Shown: in pieces, positions 24,858 through 34,973 of the stretch | Layout of the letters: each line of letters starts with the position of its first letter | Position numbering within the stretch: position 1 is the stretch's first letter | NCBI RefSeq assembly: GCF_001651805.1 | Contig: NZ_CP015839.1 | Span: 4,712,001 to 4,776,000, forward strand | Direction: 5' to 3' | Length of the DNA stretch: 64,000 bases | From: Marinobacterium aestuarii | GTDB lineage: Bacteria; Pseudomonadota; Gammaproteobacteria; Pseudomonadales; Balneatricaceae | Made by a program: the position numbers and the translations under genes | Notes under the pieces: model-generated | The model's input: only the letters and a program-made list of their open reading frames with translations | Databases searched by the model: none | What the model was told of the DNA's origin: nothing

Positions 24858-26159
24858 CTACTCCATAATCCCCGGTAGCCACAGCGCCGTATCAGGCACC
24901 ATAACCAGCAACATCAGCAGGAAAATAAGCGCGCCTATAAAGGGCAGACAACCCATGATCACGTCCCCAATGGTGATGTCCTTGCGGGCCAGCCCCTGAA
25001 TCACAAACAGATTCAGACCTACCGGCGGCGTCAGCACGGCCACTTCCATGGTGATGGTGTAAATAACGCCGAACCAGACCAGATCGAAGCCTGCGGCAGA
25101 CACCAGCGGGAACAGGGTCGGCAGGGTGATAAAGGTCATGGACACCGGTTCAAGGAACATCCCCAGTACGATGTAAAACACGATGATCGCGGCCAGCACC
25201 ATATAGGGCGACAGCTGCATTTCGACGAAGAGTTCGGTGAACTGCTGCGGCACCTGGTAATAGGTCATGACGAAGCCGAACAAAACACCCGCCGACAGCA
25301 ACAGGCCCAGGTAGCCCATGGTCTGCATGGTGGAACGGACCGCTGCCAGAAACCCTTGCCAGGTCAAGCCCCCTACGGCGAACGCCATAAGAACGGTGGC
25401 GACACAGGAAATACCGGCCGCTTCAGTCGGAGTGGCGATACCGGTGTAAATGGACACCGTGATAATCAGGCCGATGATCAGCACCGGCAGCACCGCCGAC
25501 AGCGCAAGCCCCCAGGGAATCGGCGTGCTCTCATCGCCGGCGGGAACATCTTCCGGTTTCAGCCAGCCCCAGATCGCAACGATAATTCCGAATAGCGACA
25601 CCAGCACCAGGCCCGGAATCACGCCGGCAATAAACAGTTCACCGATCGACTGATCCGTGACTATTCCGTAGAACAGCAGAATGAGGCTCGGCGGAATCAG
25701 CACACTAAGAGTCCCACCCGCGGCCAGCACACCGCTGGACAAACGCTTGCCGTAGCCCAGCTTGAGCATTTCCGGCAACGCCACGCCACCGATGGTCAGG
25801 GAGCCGACCATGCTGGAACCACAAACGGCGCCAAAACCCGCACAGGCGCCAATGCTGCCATAGGCCGCCGAGCCGCGTACCGGTACATTGCTATGCATGA
25901 ACCAGTACAAATTGGGGCCTATGGCGGAGCGCCCGATCAGCTCACCCAGCAGTACAAATAGCGGGACCGCCAGCAGAATATAATCAACCCAGACGCCCCA
26001 GAGCTTGAGCTCCGCAGTCACCAGGGTGGTTGAGAAGTCCTGAATGCTCAACAGAAAGGGCACTGAGGCCGCCGCCATGGCAAAGGGAATCGGCAAGCCG
26101 ATCGAAATGAATAACAGCAATAGCCCCATCAGGCCCAAACCCACTGTATACCACTCCAT
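24858..26159 (-). CDS. TRAP transporter large permease, DctM family (system 2)
   Basis: 433 residues, about twelve helices. Stretches typical of DctM: ILLAVPLFVLLGELI, GAVCGSSMVGSLTIG, SVLIPPSLILLFYG, GIATPTEAAGIS and AVLTPPVGLNLFV. ATG 26159 overlaps the dctQ stop as TGATG, giving translational coupling; a longer frame starting at 26273 lies entirely over dctQ. It differs substantially from the DctM proteins of systems 1 and 3, so the three transporters are not recent duplicates. Confidence 0.92.
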   Translation of the reverse strand: MEWYTVGLGLMGLLLLFISIGLPIPFAMAAASVPFLLSIQDFSTTLVTAELKLWGVWVDYILLAVPLFVLLGELIGRSAIGPNLYWFMHSNVPVRGSAAYGSIGACAGFGAVCGSSMVGSLTIGGVALPEMLKLGYGKRLSSGVLAAGGTLSVLIPPSLILLFYGIVTDQSIGELFIAGVIPGLVLVSLFGIIVAIWGWLKPEDVPAGDESTPIPWGLALSAVLPVLIIGLIITVSIYTGIATPTEAAGISCVATVLMAFAVGGLTWQGFLAAVRSTMQTMGYLGLLLSAGVLFGFVMTYYQVPQQFTELFVEMQLSPYMVLAAIIVFYIVLGMFLEPVSMTFITLPTLFPLVSAAGFDLVWFGVIYTITMEVAVLTPPVGLNLFVIQGLARKDITIGDVIMGCLPFIGALIFLLMLLVMVPDTALWLPGIME

Positions 26160-26656
26160 CACTGAGTCTCCTGAGCGGTGGGGTGCTGGTATCTCAGCAG
26201 CATCACCGCTGCGGTCAATACAAACACAACAAGGGAAATGGCCACTGGCACCCAGAAGTAAAACCTTGGCCAAAGCAGAATTTCAGAGGCAGCACCGGAG
26301 CTGAACGAATGCAGCGTCGCCCTGCAGGCTGCCAGCGCAAAGAAGGCGCCTGTCAGCGTCATGATCAGCAGGTTGAATCGATCAACCCAGCCCTGCAGTT
26401 TCACCGGCATCAGATCGCGAAAGATCGTGACCTTGGGGTAGGCATCCATGTGCAACGCATAGGCCAGACCAAAAAATGCCACGGGGACCAGTAGCAGTGC
26501 CGTTGCCTCAGTCACAACCCCATCGGGGTTATTCATCACATAGCGCATGAACACGCCATAGCTGATCCAGGTCGCCTGTATCAGTACAATAATGCCGCCA
26601 CAATAAAGCAGGATGCGCGCGACGCCGGTAAGCATCTTTGCCAGTGCCTGTGTCAT
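26159..26656 (-). CDS. TRAP transporter small permease, DctQ family (system 2)
   Basis: 165 residues with four membrane helices. The DctQ feature is the loop YGVFMRYVMNNPDGVVTEATA following the first helix. It pairs with the DctM protein whose start overlaps its stop codon. The gene is separated from the binding-protein gene by 167 bases that contain two hairpins. Confidence 0.88.
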   Translation of the reverse strand: MTQALAKMLTGVARILLYCGGIIVLIQATWISYGVFMRYVMNNPDGVVTEATALLLVPVAFFGLAYALHMDAYPKVTIFRDLMPVKLQGWVDRFNLLIMTLTGAFFALAACRATLHSFSSGAASEILLWPRFYFWVPVAISLVVFVLTAAVMLLRYQHPTAQETQ

Positions 26657-26698
26657 GATTTCAAGCCTCGATTAACCTGGCGACCACCAGGATTCCCT

Positions 26699-26811
26699 TG
26701 CCTGGTTGGCGGCTACTCCCACAAAACCAGGCAGGCGCTCACACATGCCTGGTGTTGGGGACTTATGGGTCTGGCGCCAATGCTAATGCATCCGTGCAGC
26801 GGCATTGGCGC
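26699..26811 (-). promoter_or_regulatory. Two hairpins between TRAP dctP and dctQ (system 2)
   Basis: Stem A: TGCCTGGTT (26699-26707) with AACCAGGCA (26725-26733). Stem B: GCGCCAATGC (26774-26783) with GCATTGGCGC (26802-26811), perfect over 10 bp and only 13 bases after the dctP stop. No T-run follows stem B on the minus strand. As in system 1, this suggests differential expression of the binding protein and permeases. Confidence 0.7.
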
Positions 26812-26823
26812 GCCGGAGGAATA

Positions 26824-27819
26824 TCAGGAGGAGTGTTTGGCAAACAGGCTGCGTACTTTATCTGCCAGCGGCTTGCCGCAGGCGGCATCCACTTCCTGGT
26901 CCCACTTGGACTGAACACCGTTGATCAGGCTCAAACGCTTATCCTTGCTGATCGTGACGGCAGAACCACCGCCTTTCATCACCGCATTGCCGACACGGGC
27001 ATCGACCCAGTCTTCATAGCGCGGCTTGAGCCAGGCTTCGGACTCCTGCGCCGCATCCAGCACGGCCTGCTGATGCTCGGCACTCAGGCCATCGAATTTT
27101 TTCTTGTTCATCATGTAAACGATATTGCCGTAGAACAGGTTGGCGTTAACCATGTGCGGCATCACGTTCCACAACTTCCAGGAGCTATAGGTGGCAACGC
27201 CCATGTTGATGCCATCAACCACGCCGCGCTCGGCCGACTGGAAGACTTCCTTGGGTGCAACAAAAACCGGCTTGCCACCCCAGTTTTCGATCATCATGCT
27301 GACCAGGGGTCCAATTGAACGCACCAGCTGACCGTCCAGCTTGCCAAGGCTCTCAACCGGCTTTTCGAACCACCATTCCTGGTCGTAGGAGTAGTTGGAA
27401 TTGATCAGGGGCATCAGATTGACCGAGGCCGCCTCTTCACGCATCAGCTCGGAATATTCGGCATCCAGCTCGACCTGGTTTTCCAGATCAATGGCAGCCG
27501 GGTAAAGTGACGTCACGCGGTAGCAAGCCAGCCGCGTGTCGGCGGGCATCCAGCTGACGTCGGCGACACCACCCTGAACGGCATCGACACCTTCGCTCCA
27601 GCCATGCAGCGTGGATGAGGGGAAAATCATGACTTTTACGCCACCATCGGTCTTTTCCTTCACCAGTTCGGCGAAGTGTTTGAAGCCTTCGTAACGAATA
27701 TCGGACTCATTGACGTAGGTCGAAACGCGAATGGTTTCGGCGGCCTGTACACTGCTGAATGCGGCCCCGAGTGCAACACATCCTGCCAGTAATGCCTGGG
27801 CGGTAAACCGGTTTTTCAT
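26824..27819 (-). CDS. TRAP transporter substrate-binding protein, DctP family (system 2)
   Basis: 331 residues with a clear signal peptide cleaved near VQA-AE (residue 26-27). The mature part has DctP features: VMIFPSSTLHGW, GGVADVSWMPADT, GQLVRSIGPLVS (the usual IR-x-G-type strand is altered), and VFQSAERGVVDGINMG. First gene of the minus-strand operon dctP-dctQ-dctM-hydrolase and divergent from a LysR gene 278 bases away. The substrate is unknown; the mature protein contains Trp-rich segments (SYDQEWWFEKPV) unlike system 1. Confidence 0.88.
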   Translation of the reverse strand: MKNRFTAQALLAGCVALGAAFSSVQAAETIRVSTYVNESDIRYEGFKHFAELVKEKTDGGVKVMIFPSSTLHGWSEGVDAVQGGVADVSWMPADTRLACYRVTSLYPAAIDLENQVELDAEYSELMREEAASVNLMPLINSNYSYDQEWWFEKPVESLGKLDGQLVRSIGPLVSMMIENWGGKPVFVAPKEVFQSAERGVVDGINMGVATYSSWKLWNVMPHMVNANLFYGNIVYMMNKKKFDGLSAEHQQAVLDAAQESEAWLKPRYEDWVDARVGNAVMKGGGSAVTISKDKRLSLINGVQSKWDQEVDAACGKPLADKVRSLFAKHSS

Positions 27820-28097
27820 GCAATTCTCCTGCTGTTTTTATAGTGCACCAGTACGGGATAGCCTGTGCTAGTGTTGGCGCCAGTATCAAACGCCATAGAG
27901 GCCTTTGCCCAATGCTAATTCCGACTGACGCTAGTCCGATTGCGTCCGTCAGCTCCGCAAGGTGCCTGACACTTGTGTTGGTATTGATACTCATGCATCG
28001 TAATTACTCGGAAAAGTCGGAAAACTACACTCTTGTGCTGCAATCGCAAACTCATTAAACATCTGAGCGTTTTTATTTCGCGCGAGAAGGAAAACCG

Positions 28098-29012
28098 ATG
28101 GACCTGAAGTTGCTGGAAGATTTTGTCTGCCTGGCCCAATTACAGAACTTCACCGCCGCAGCCCGCGAGCGGCTGGTTACTCAATCGGCTTTCAGCAGAC
28201 GAATCAAGGCGTTGGAAGAGTGGGTAGGAACAGATCTGGTCAACCGAGACTGCACCCCCCTGGCCCTGACACCCCAGGGAAAACTGTTTTACCGGGAAGC
28301 CGAAGTCATATTGCGCAAACTCTATAATTGCCGCGAGGAAGTTCGAGCATTGGGTAAAACCAGCGAACGGGAAATCGCTGTTGCAGCGCAAAATTCCATC
28401 GCCCAAACCCTGTTTCTCGACTGGGTAAAACGGGTGGAACGCAATTTCGGATCCATCTATGTTCGACTGGTATCGGAGAAACTAATCGACTGTGTTGAGC
28501 TGTTTACCCAGGGGCATGTGGATTATCTGTTCTGTTATGCCCACAAGAATATCGGCCTGCCACTGGACGACAGCCGCTTTGAATACACCCTGGTGGGGCG
28601 TGAGAAGCTGATTCCGGTGTCGGTGCCCAATGGGCAGACCCAAGAGCCGCTGTTCGCGCTGCCAGGCAACCCGGCCGAGCCGGTGCCCTTTGTCGCCTAC
28701 ACCCACGAAGCCTTATTTGGCAAAAGCATTGATCAGTTACTGCAAGACAAGGACCACCGCTGCTATGTACAGCGACGTTATGAAAACCCCTTTTCCCATA
28801 CCCTCAAATCCATGGTGCTGGAAAAACTCGGCTTCGCCTGGCTCCCCTATTCGTCCATCCTGACGGACTTGCGGGACGGCCGGCTGTGCCGTGCCGGCGA
28901 TGAACACTGGGATCTGGATTTCGATATACGCCTGTATCACCACTCCCGCGACAGCGAACTGAACCGTATTGTGCTGCAAACCTCGCGTGAGATGGACCAG
29001 AGAAACGCCTGA
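28098..29012 (+). CDS. LysR-family regulator, divergent from TRAP system 2
   Basis: 304 residues: helix-turn-helix (LEDFVCLAQLQNFTAAARER then VTQSAFSRRIKALEEW) and an effector domain. Same subfamily as the LysR protein at 19365 by its N-terminal pattern and lengths of segments. The 278-base gap to the TRAP dctP gene should hold both promoters and is AT-rich near this gene. An AAGGAAAA site precedes ATG 28098. It probably controls uptake by system 2 in response to the substrate or a breakdown product. Confidence 0.9.
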   Translation: MDLKLLEDFVCLAQLQNFTAAARERLVTQSAFSRRIKALEEWVGTDLVNRDCTPLALTPQGKLFYREAEVILRKLYNCREEVRALGKTSEREIAVAAQNSIAQTLFLDWVKRVERNFGSIYVRLVSEKLIDCVELFTQGHVDYLFCYAHKNIGLPLDDSRFEYTLVGREKLIPVSVPNGQTQEPLFALPGNPAEPVPFVAYTHEALFGKSIDQLLQDKDHRCYVQRRYENPFSHTLKSMVLEKLGFAWLPYSSILTDLRDGRLCRAGDEHWDLDFDIRLYHHSRDSELNRIVLQTSREMDQRNA

Positions 29013-29027
29013 GAGCCGATCCGCCGC

Positions 29028-32000
29028 CTAGCCCTGGTTCGGGCTGTCCTTCAGCTGCTCCAGCAGTGCCCGGGCGGCCTGCAGATCAGCGGTATCCAGG
29101 CCTTCATCAAAAGCCTTGTAGCGGGCGATCAGCAACTCGTGGGCCTTATGTTGCCGGGCCGTCTGCTTGGCCCCTTGTTTGCCATGCTGCTTTTCGTGCA
29201 GGCATAGCCGGGCCAGATCCACGGCGGCGCGCAGCTCCAGCGAGCGACTGTCCTGTTTGGCTGCCAGAGTGATGGCCTGTTGCAGGCAGTCTTGTGCGAC
29301 TTCCGGCTGTTCCAGCTGGAACACCCCCTTCAGCCGGTGCAGTTCGGGGGTATAGAGGTTTTCGCCGGTCTGTTTGACGCAGGCCAGAGCTTCATCCAGC
29401 ACCTGTAGCGCCTCCTGCTTCTGGCCTGCCTTACCCAGGGACTCGGCCAGCAACGCCAGAAAATAGGGTTTGAGAAACTCGCCGCCGGTGGAGTGGTAAT
29501 CCTGCATGCCCTGGCGAATGATCGCGATGCCTTCGACCGACTCTCCCTGCTCGGCGAGGGCCCAGCCACGCAGGATGCTGGCGCGGGCCTGCCAATAGGG
29601 AAAGCCCTGCTCGGTCGCAAGCGCAATAACCGACTCGGCCCACTCCCGCGCCTGTGTGACCTCACCGCGCAGATGATGCAACTCGGCCCTAAAGATCATC
29701 GGGTCCGCCAGGGTATAAGGGTTGGGGATCTGCTGCGCCAGTTCCAGCGCCTCCAGGCAGCGTCTTAGCGCCTGGTCGGGAAAGCCGCGATACCAGAGCG
29801 TCCAGGCACCTATAATCCGCCCCAGAATTCCCGGTTCGATGCCGTATACAAAAGTATGGCTGCCATGTTCGGTGGCATCATAGAGCGCCAGCACTTGGTC
29901 ACAGTGCTGCTGGGCCGCATTCAGCTCGCCCCGAAACAGCGAGGTTGCCCCCAGAGCGCCATGGGCCTGTACCAGCAGAGCCGGGTCTGCGGCCGCCTGC
30001 GCCATCACCAGCAGCTGTTCGGCCATGGGCTGGGCGGCGCCAAAATCGGCCCTCAGGGTATAAAAACGCCGCAGCGCCACCAGCGCGGAAAACAGCTGCT
30101 GGCTGTCGCCAAGTTCGCGCGCCAGAATCTCGGCCCGGGTAAAGCACGCTTCAACCTCGGTGGCGCCAAAGCCGCGCACCGCCATCCAGACATGGCCCAG
30201 GCTGATCTGTAGCTGCAGCTCCAGTTCTGTACGCCGCGAGGTGTCGGGCAGTGCCGGCAGCAGGCTTTGTGCCTGGCGCAGGTGTGCCAGTGCCTCTTTA
30301 CTGGCGGAGCGCCGCATCGCCTGATCTGCGGCCCGCAGCAGGTATTCCACCGCCTTGTCGGCATTGCCACTGCAGCTGTAATGGTGCGCAAGCTCGCTGC
30401 AGCGATCGTCCAGACTGGTGCTGAAGAGGGTTTCAATCGCCTGGGCCGTGCGTTCATGCAACCGGCTGCGACGCTCCTGCAGCAGCGAACCGTAGGCCAC
30501 TTCCTGGGTCAGGCCATGCTTGAAGGTGTATTCAACCTCCGGAAAAGCCGGCCGTTCATACAGAAACTCCCCCGCCTGCAGGCGCGACAGTCCCCGCTTC
30601 AGATCATCTTCCGGCGGCCCCACCACCTGCTCCACCAGACTCCAGGGGAAATCCTTGCCGATCACCGCAAGGGTCTGCAGCAGGGCTTTCTCGGCCATGG
30701 CCAGACGGTCGATACGCGCGCTCAGCACCCCCTGCACTGTGGTGGGTATATGCAGATCCGCCGGCGCCTGCTGCAGCCGATAGGCACCCGCGCTGCCGCT
30801 GAGCACGGCCTCCTCCACCAGGGTCTGCACCACCTCTTCCAGAAAGAAGGGGTTGCCCTCGGTCTGAGTCATGATCAGAGGCTTGAGCGCCGCCAGGGAT
30901 GCATCGTCTCCCAGCAGGGCGGCGAGCAGTTCCCCGGCTTCCATAGGCCCCAGCGGGTCGAGGCGCAGCTGGGTGTAGCAGCTTTTCTGGCCCCAGTCGT
31001 GCTGGTATTCGGGCCTGTAGTTCACCAGTAGCAGCATGCGGGCCGCGGGCACGCCGTCGCTAAGGGTTCTGAGGAAGGCTTCGGTTTCCCGATCCAGCCA
31101 TTGCAGATCCTCGAAGATCAGCACCAGCGGCTGATCGAGACTTTCATGCACCAGCAGCTGGCGGATCGCCTCAAAGGTACGCTGGCGCCGCACCTGGCCA
31201 TCCATCTGGCGCAGCGCAGAATCGGCCTCGGCGACCCCCAGCAGGTAGAACAGATAAGGCAGGCTCCCTTCCAGACTGCGGTCCAGCGTCAGCACCTTGC
31301 CGGTAATTTTCTCGCGCCGCTGGCGCTCATCATCCTTGGGCCCAATCTGCAGGTAGTTCTTCAGCAGCTCGATCAGCGGCAGGCACGCGAAGGCTTTGCC
31401 GTGGGAAACCGAAAAGGTCTCCAGTACCCGACAGGGCTGCTGTGCGCGGTGCTTGAACTCGTAATACAGCCGCGACTTGCCGACACCCGGCTCCCCCACC
31501 ACACCGACGATCTGGCCCTGGCCGCTACAGGTCTTGTCCAGCGCCTGCTGCAGCTGCAGCATTTCGCCCTGGCGGCCGACAAAGCGAGCCAGCCCCCGGT
31601 GTGCAGCAACTTCCAGCCGGGTGCGCAGGGCGCCGAGCCCCTGCAGCTCATACACGGCCAGCGGCTCGGACAAGCCCTTGATTCGGGTGTCCCCCAGGGG
31701 CTTGAAGTCGAAATACCCCTCGGTCAGGCGATGGCTCGCTTCGCTCACCAGAATGGTACCGGGTGTAGCTATACCCTCCATGCGCGCGGCTATGTTGATG
31801 GTATTGCCCACAGGGTCGTAATCCGTGTGCAGATCATCGGTGCGGATTTCCCGCACCACCACCTCACCGCTATGGATGCCCACCCGCACCTGCAACGCGA
31901 TGCCCTGTTCCAGCCGCAGGCGATCACTGTGATGACGAATCGTTTCCTGCATGCGCAGCGCCGCATAGAGTGCCCGCCTGGGATGATCTTCGTGGGCGAT

Positions 32001-32468
32001 GGGCGCCCCGAACAGGGCCAGAATGCCGTCCCCCAGGGACTTGGCGACATAGCCCTCGTAATGATGCACAGCCTCCATCATCAGTTCGAGCACAGGGTCG
32101 ATTAGTCGGCGCGCCTCTTCCGGATCCAGGTCCTGAATCAGCGCCGTGGAGCCGGTCATGTCCGCGAACAGCACGGTAATGGTCTTGCGCTCACCGCCAT
32201 TGCCACCACGCGCCTGACGGGCACTCTGCTCGGCCAGAATCCGTTCGGCCAGATGCACCGGGGTGTACTGAATGGGCGCCGCCGTCGTGGCGGCAGGCAG
32301 TACCTCGGGAGCAGCATCCTCCAGTGCGATACCGCAGGCATTGCAGAAACGGGCAGCCGCACTCACGGACTGGCCACAACCCGGGCAGCAGCGCGCCATG
32401 CGGGTACCGCAGTGCTCGCAAAAGCGGGCGCCGGTTATATTGTCCTGGCCACAGTCAGTGCAGCGCAT
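29028..32468 (-). CDS. Zinc-ribbon / class III cyclase / AAA ATPase / TPR protein
   Basis: 1146 residues. Domains in order: two zinc ribbons (CTDC...CEHC at 3-20; CPGC...CNAC at 28-45), a class III adenylyl/guanylyl cyclase (about 95-275; metal Asp103 in FADMTGST, Lys143 and Asp147 in KSLGDG, Asn225/Arg229 in NIAARME), an AAA_16 ATPase (Walker A GEPGVGKS at 325-332, Walker B LVLIFEDLQW), and a long C-terminal TPR-like helical region. All catalytic residues look intact, and Lys143 with the Asp of YDPVGNTIN suggests ATP as substrate. Cytoplasmic. Likely a large signal-integrating cyclase. No partner gene is in the same operon; it follows the divergent-tailed LysR gene. Confidence 0.9.
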   Translation of the reverse strand: MRCTDCGQDNITGARFCEHCGTRMARCCPGCGQSVSAAARFCNACGIALEDAAPEVLPAATTAAPIQYTPVHLAERILAEQSARQARGGNGGERKTITVLFADMTGSTALIQDLDPEEARRLIDPVLELMMEAVHHYEGYVAKSLGDGILALFGAPIAHEDHPRRALYAALRMQETIRHHSDRLRLEQGIALQVRVGIHSGEVVVREIRTDDLHTDYDPVGNTINIAARMEGIATPGTILVSEASHRLTEGYFDFKPLGDTRIKGLSEPLAVYELQGLGALRTRLEVAAHRGLARFVGRQGEMLQLQQALDKTCSGQGQIVGVVGEPGVGKSRLYYEFKHRAQQPCRVLETFSVSHGKAFACLPLIELLKNYLQIGPKDDERQRREKITGKVLTLDRSLEGSLPYLFYLLGVAEADSALRQMDGQVRRQRTFEAIRQLLVHESLDQPLVLIFEDLQWLDRETEAFLRTLSDGVPAARMLLLVNYRPEYQHDWGQKSCYTQLRLDPLGPMEAGELLAALLGDDASLAALKPLIMTQTEGNPFFLEEVVQTLVEEAVLSGSAGAYRLQQAPADLHIPTTVQGVLSARIDRLAMAEKALLQTLAVIGKDFPWSLVEQVVGPPEDDLKRGLSRLQAGEFLYERPAFPEVEYTFKHGLTQEVAYGSLLQERRSRLHERTAQAIETLFSTSLDDRCSELAHHYSCSGNADKAVEYLLRAADQAMRRSASKEALAHLRQAQSLLPALPDTSRRTELELQLQISLGHVWMAVRGFGATEVEACFTRAEILARELGDSQQLFSALVALRRFYTLRADFGAAQPMAEQLLVMAQAAADPALLVQAHGALGATSLFRGELNAAQQHCDQVLALYDATEHGSHTFVYGIEPGILGRIIGAWTLWYRGFPDQALRRCLEALELAQQIPNPYTLADPMIFRAELHHLRGEVTQAREWAESVIALATEQGFPYWQARASILRGWALAEQGESVEGIAIIRQGMQDYHSTGGEFLKPYFLALLAESLGKAGQKQEALQVLDEALACVKQTGENLYTPELHRLKGVFQLEQPEVAQDCLQQAITLAAKQDSRSLELRAAVDLARLCLHEKQHGKQGAKQTARQHKAHELLIARYKAFDEGLDTADLQAARALLEQLKDSPNQG

Positions 32469-32556
32469 GGGGTTTGCTCGTCCTCCGTCTGGCGTTTACA
32501 GCACAGCATCCGTTGCCATTGTGCGCATTTCAGCTCAAAGCATAGCCGCAGTGCCA

Positions 32557-33243
32557 TCAGCCATCATAGCGGTAGCCGACGCCGTGCACCGTGACGATAA
32601 TCGCGGGGGTGCGCGGGTCCAGCTCCACCGCTTTGCGCAGTTTGGAAATATGCTGATCCAGGGTGCGGCTGCTGGGAAGATAATGGCGCCCCCAGCATTC
32701 ATCAAACAGCTCGTCACGGCTCAGTACCCGGCCGGGATTGCGGTGCAGCAACTGCAGAATCTGCATGTCCCTGAGGCTCAGGTCGATACGGCTGCCATTG
32801 CGTTCGGCCCGTAACTGCGCCGGCAGCACCCGCAGATCCGCCATCTGGAAGCTGTCATCTTCGGCGGGCAGCATGCGCCGCGCCAGGCAGCGCCGCGTGA
32901 CGGCACGAATGCGCGCCACCACTTCCCGGCTGCCAAAGGGTTTCTTGATATAGTCATCGGCGCCGAGTTCCAGCCCCAGCACCTGATCGATTTCCTCCGA
33001 CTTGGCGCTGATAAAAATCACCGGCAACTGCTGGTCCTGCTGACGGATACGCCGGCACAGGCTGTAGCCGTCCTGCCCCGGCATCATGATATCCAGCAAT
33101 ACCAGATCGGGCCTGTGCTGCTCGAACAGCGCCCAGGCCTGGTCGCCATCGGCGGCCTCCAGGCAGCTATAGCCTTCGGCCTCCAGCAGCTCCGCCAATC
33201 CCAGGCGAATATTCAGATCATCTTCGGCAATCAGTATTTTCAT
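32557..33243 (-). CDS. OmpR-family response regulator
   Basis: 228 residues. Receiver domain with acidic pocket EDD (7-9), phospho-acceptor Asp51 in VLLDIMMPG, Ser79 of FISAKS and Lys101 in KKPFG; then a winged-helix DNA-binding domain ending in VTVHGVGYRYDG. Its ATG overlaps the stop of the kinase gene by 4 bases (ATGA), so the two are translated together and form one two-component system, downstream of the VWA gene. Confidence 0.95.
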   Translation of the reverse strand: MKILIAEDDLNIRLGLAELLEAEGYSCLEAADGDQAWALFEQHRPDLVLLDIMMPGQDGYSLCRRIRQQDQQLPVIFISAKSEEIDQVLGLELGADDYIKKPFGSREVVARIRAVTRRCLARRMLPAEDDSFQMADLRVLPAQLRAERNGSRIDLSLRDMQILQLLHRNPGRVLSRDELFDECWGRHYLPSSRTLDQHISKLRKAVELDPRTPAIIVTVHGVGYRYDG

Positions 33244-34949
33244 GGCTTTAGCTCCAGCCGAATCAGAAAAGAGGCGCCCTGCCCGCCGGGCTCCAGGGTC
33301 AGGTCACCACCGTGGGCGCGGGCCAGTTCGCGCGCCAGCCCCAAACCAATACCCGTGCCCGCCACGCCATCGGTGAGCTTGTTGCTGCTGCGATAAAACG
33401 GTTCGAAGATGCGCTGCTGCTCGCCGGGCTCAATCCCCGGGCCCTGGTCCTGTAGCCGGATGTAAATGCTTGAGCCCTGTAACCAGGATTCAAGCCGCAG
33501 GCGGCCACTGTTGGGCGCATATTTCTCACAGTTGCTCAGCAGGTTATTGAGAATCTGTTCCAGCGCGCCGGCATCGTAGCGCAGCCTGGCGCCTATCCCG
33601 GCGACAAATTCGGCCTCGATACCACGTTGCTGCAGCAGAGGTACAAAGGTCTGCAGGATGCGGTCAATCTGCTCATCCACATCAGCGGATTCAAACCGCA
33701 ACTGCAGCTGCTGGCGCTGCAACCGGGAGAAGCTCAGCACGTTGTCGATCAGGCGGGACAGGCGCTGACTCTCGCCGGTAATAACATTCAGATAGCGCAG
33801 CACCCCCGGATCCTGCTCCTCGTCCGCCAGGCGTTCCTGCAGCATTTCGGCGTACAGGCGCACATTGGTCAGGGGGGTTTTCAGCTCGTGGGACACCTGA
33901 TTAACAAAATTGACCCGCTGACGGGCCAGGCGCAACTCCCGCCCATGCTCGCGGTACAGCAGATAGCCCAGCAGGCCCAGCCCCAGTGCCAGTAGCAGCA
34001 GCGGCGCCACCTGCGTGAGCGCGCCCTGGGCTCCGGCCTGAGTACCGGCGGGAGCATGGTACTCAAGCCGCCAGCTGCCCAGCGGATGGTTCAGCCAGAG
34101 TACGCGCAGTGCATTGCCCTGGGCCCGGTAACCACCCCAGCTGTAAAGGGTGCTGCCACGGCTGTCCAGCAGGCGAATTTCGGCATTGCCCAACTGCTGG
34201 TCGCCCAGCTCGCCCTCCGGCAAGCGGTTGATCAGATCCGACAGCAGGCGTGCGCTGTTAAGCACAAAGCCCAGTGTCCGCCCCCGGTCATCGCGCCACC
34301 AGTACACCTGCATCAGGCCGGTGTTGGCGTGCCAGGCAATCCAGCCAGAAGGCGCGGTGGCAGCAGCTTCGGTCTTGGCTGCCACACGGTCTGCGTCCGC
34401 CAGATCCAGCGCCAGCTCGGCCGGGGCCGACGGCGCCCGCAGCTGGCCACTGGCCAGATAACTGGAGGAATCACCCGCCGCCAGCACCGGTGCCTGCTGC
34501 CGCTGATCCACGGGATCGACAGCCGCCGGGCGAAACAGGTCCGGCGACTGCCACAGCGGCTGCATCTGCTCGACAAAACGCTGCTCCGCCTGGCTCAGCG
34601 GTGCGAAGCGCGGAGGGAAAAGCCGCTCGCTATTCCCGTCGCCGCCCAGCACAAACAGCTGCTCCACGTAGACCGAGTCCTTGATAAAGGCGCGCAAGTT
34701 TTCACTGCTGTAGTCGGGGTCCGTCTGACGCTGCAGGCGCTGTGCCTGTTGCTGCAGCACGCCTTCGAGCTGACGAAAATGCGTCTGCAGCTGCTGATCC
34801 ACCGACTGCAGCTGCTGCTCTATCAGCGTCTGCAGCTGCAACCCCACCAGCTGCTGCTCGTTGTGCTGCAGGCGCAGGCCGAGCCAACCCAGCAGCAGCA
34901 CGGGCAGAAGCACCAGTAGAATCAGCAGTAGCGGGGCGCGATACTTCAC
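33240..34949 (-). CDS. Membrane histidine kinase with large periplasmic sensor region
   Basis: 569 residues. Helix 1 (about 6-26), a periplasmic region of about 285 residues starting with a Gln-rich coiled coil (about 30-75), helix 2 (about 312-333), dimerisation domain with His354 in VSHELKTPL, then ATPase boxes NLLSNCEKYAP, DQGPGIE, GTGIGLGLAREL. The sensor part has no family I recognise. Overlaps the response regulator gene. The gene before it encodes an exported VWA protein, which may be the sensed or controlled partner. Confidence 0.93.
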   Translation of the reverse strand: MKYRAPLLLILLVLLPVLLLGWLGLRLQHNEQQLVGLQLQTLIEQQLQSVDQQLQTHFRQLEGVLQQQAQRLQRQTDPDYSSENLRAFIKDSVYVEQLFVLGGDGNSERLFPPRFAPLSQAEQRFVEQMQPLWQSPDLFRPAAVDPVDQRQQAPVLAAGDSSSYLASGQLRAPSAPAELALDLADADRVAAKTEAAATAPSGWIAWHANTGLMQVYWWRDDRGRTLGFVLNSARLLSDLINRLPEGELGDQQLGNAEIRLLDSRGSTLYSWGGYRAQGNALRVLWLNHPLGSWRLEYHAPAGTQAGAQGALTQVAPLLLLALGLGLLGYLLYREHGRELRLARQRVNFVNQVSHELKTPLTNVRLYAEMLQERLADEEQDPGVLRYLNVITGESQRLSRLIDNVLSFSRLQRQQLQLRFESADVDEQIDRILQTFVPLLQQRGIEAEFVAGIGARLRYDAGALEQILNNLLSNCEKYAPNSGRLRLESWLQGSSIYIRLQDQGPGIEPGEQQRIFEPFYRSSNKLTDGVAGTGIGLGLARELARAHGGDLTLEPGGQGASFLIRLELKP

Positions 34950-34973
34950 AGGCTCAGAGGTCTCCCTGCTCCG

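Noticed and set aside
24092-27819. TRAP system 2 as a taurine or sulfonate TRAP transporter
   Set aside because: The idea fits the neighbourhood theme, but nothing in the binding protein or the hydrolase identifies the ligand.
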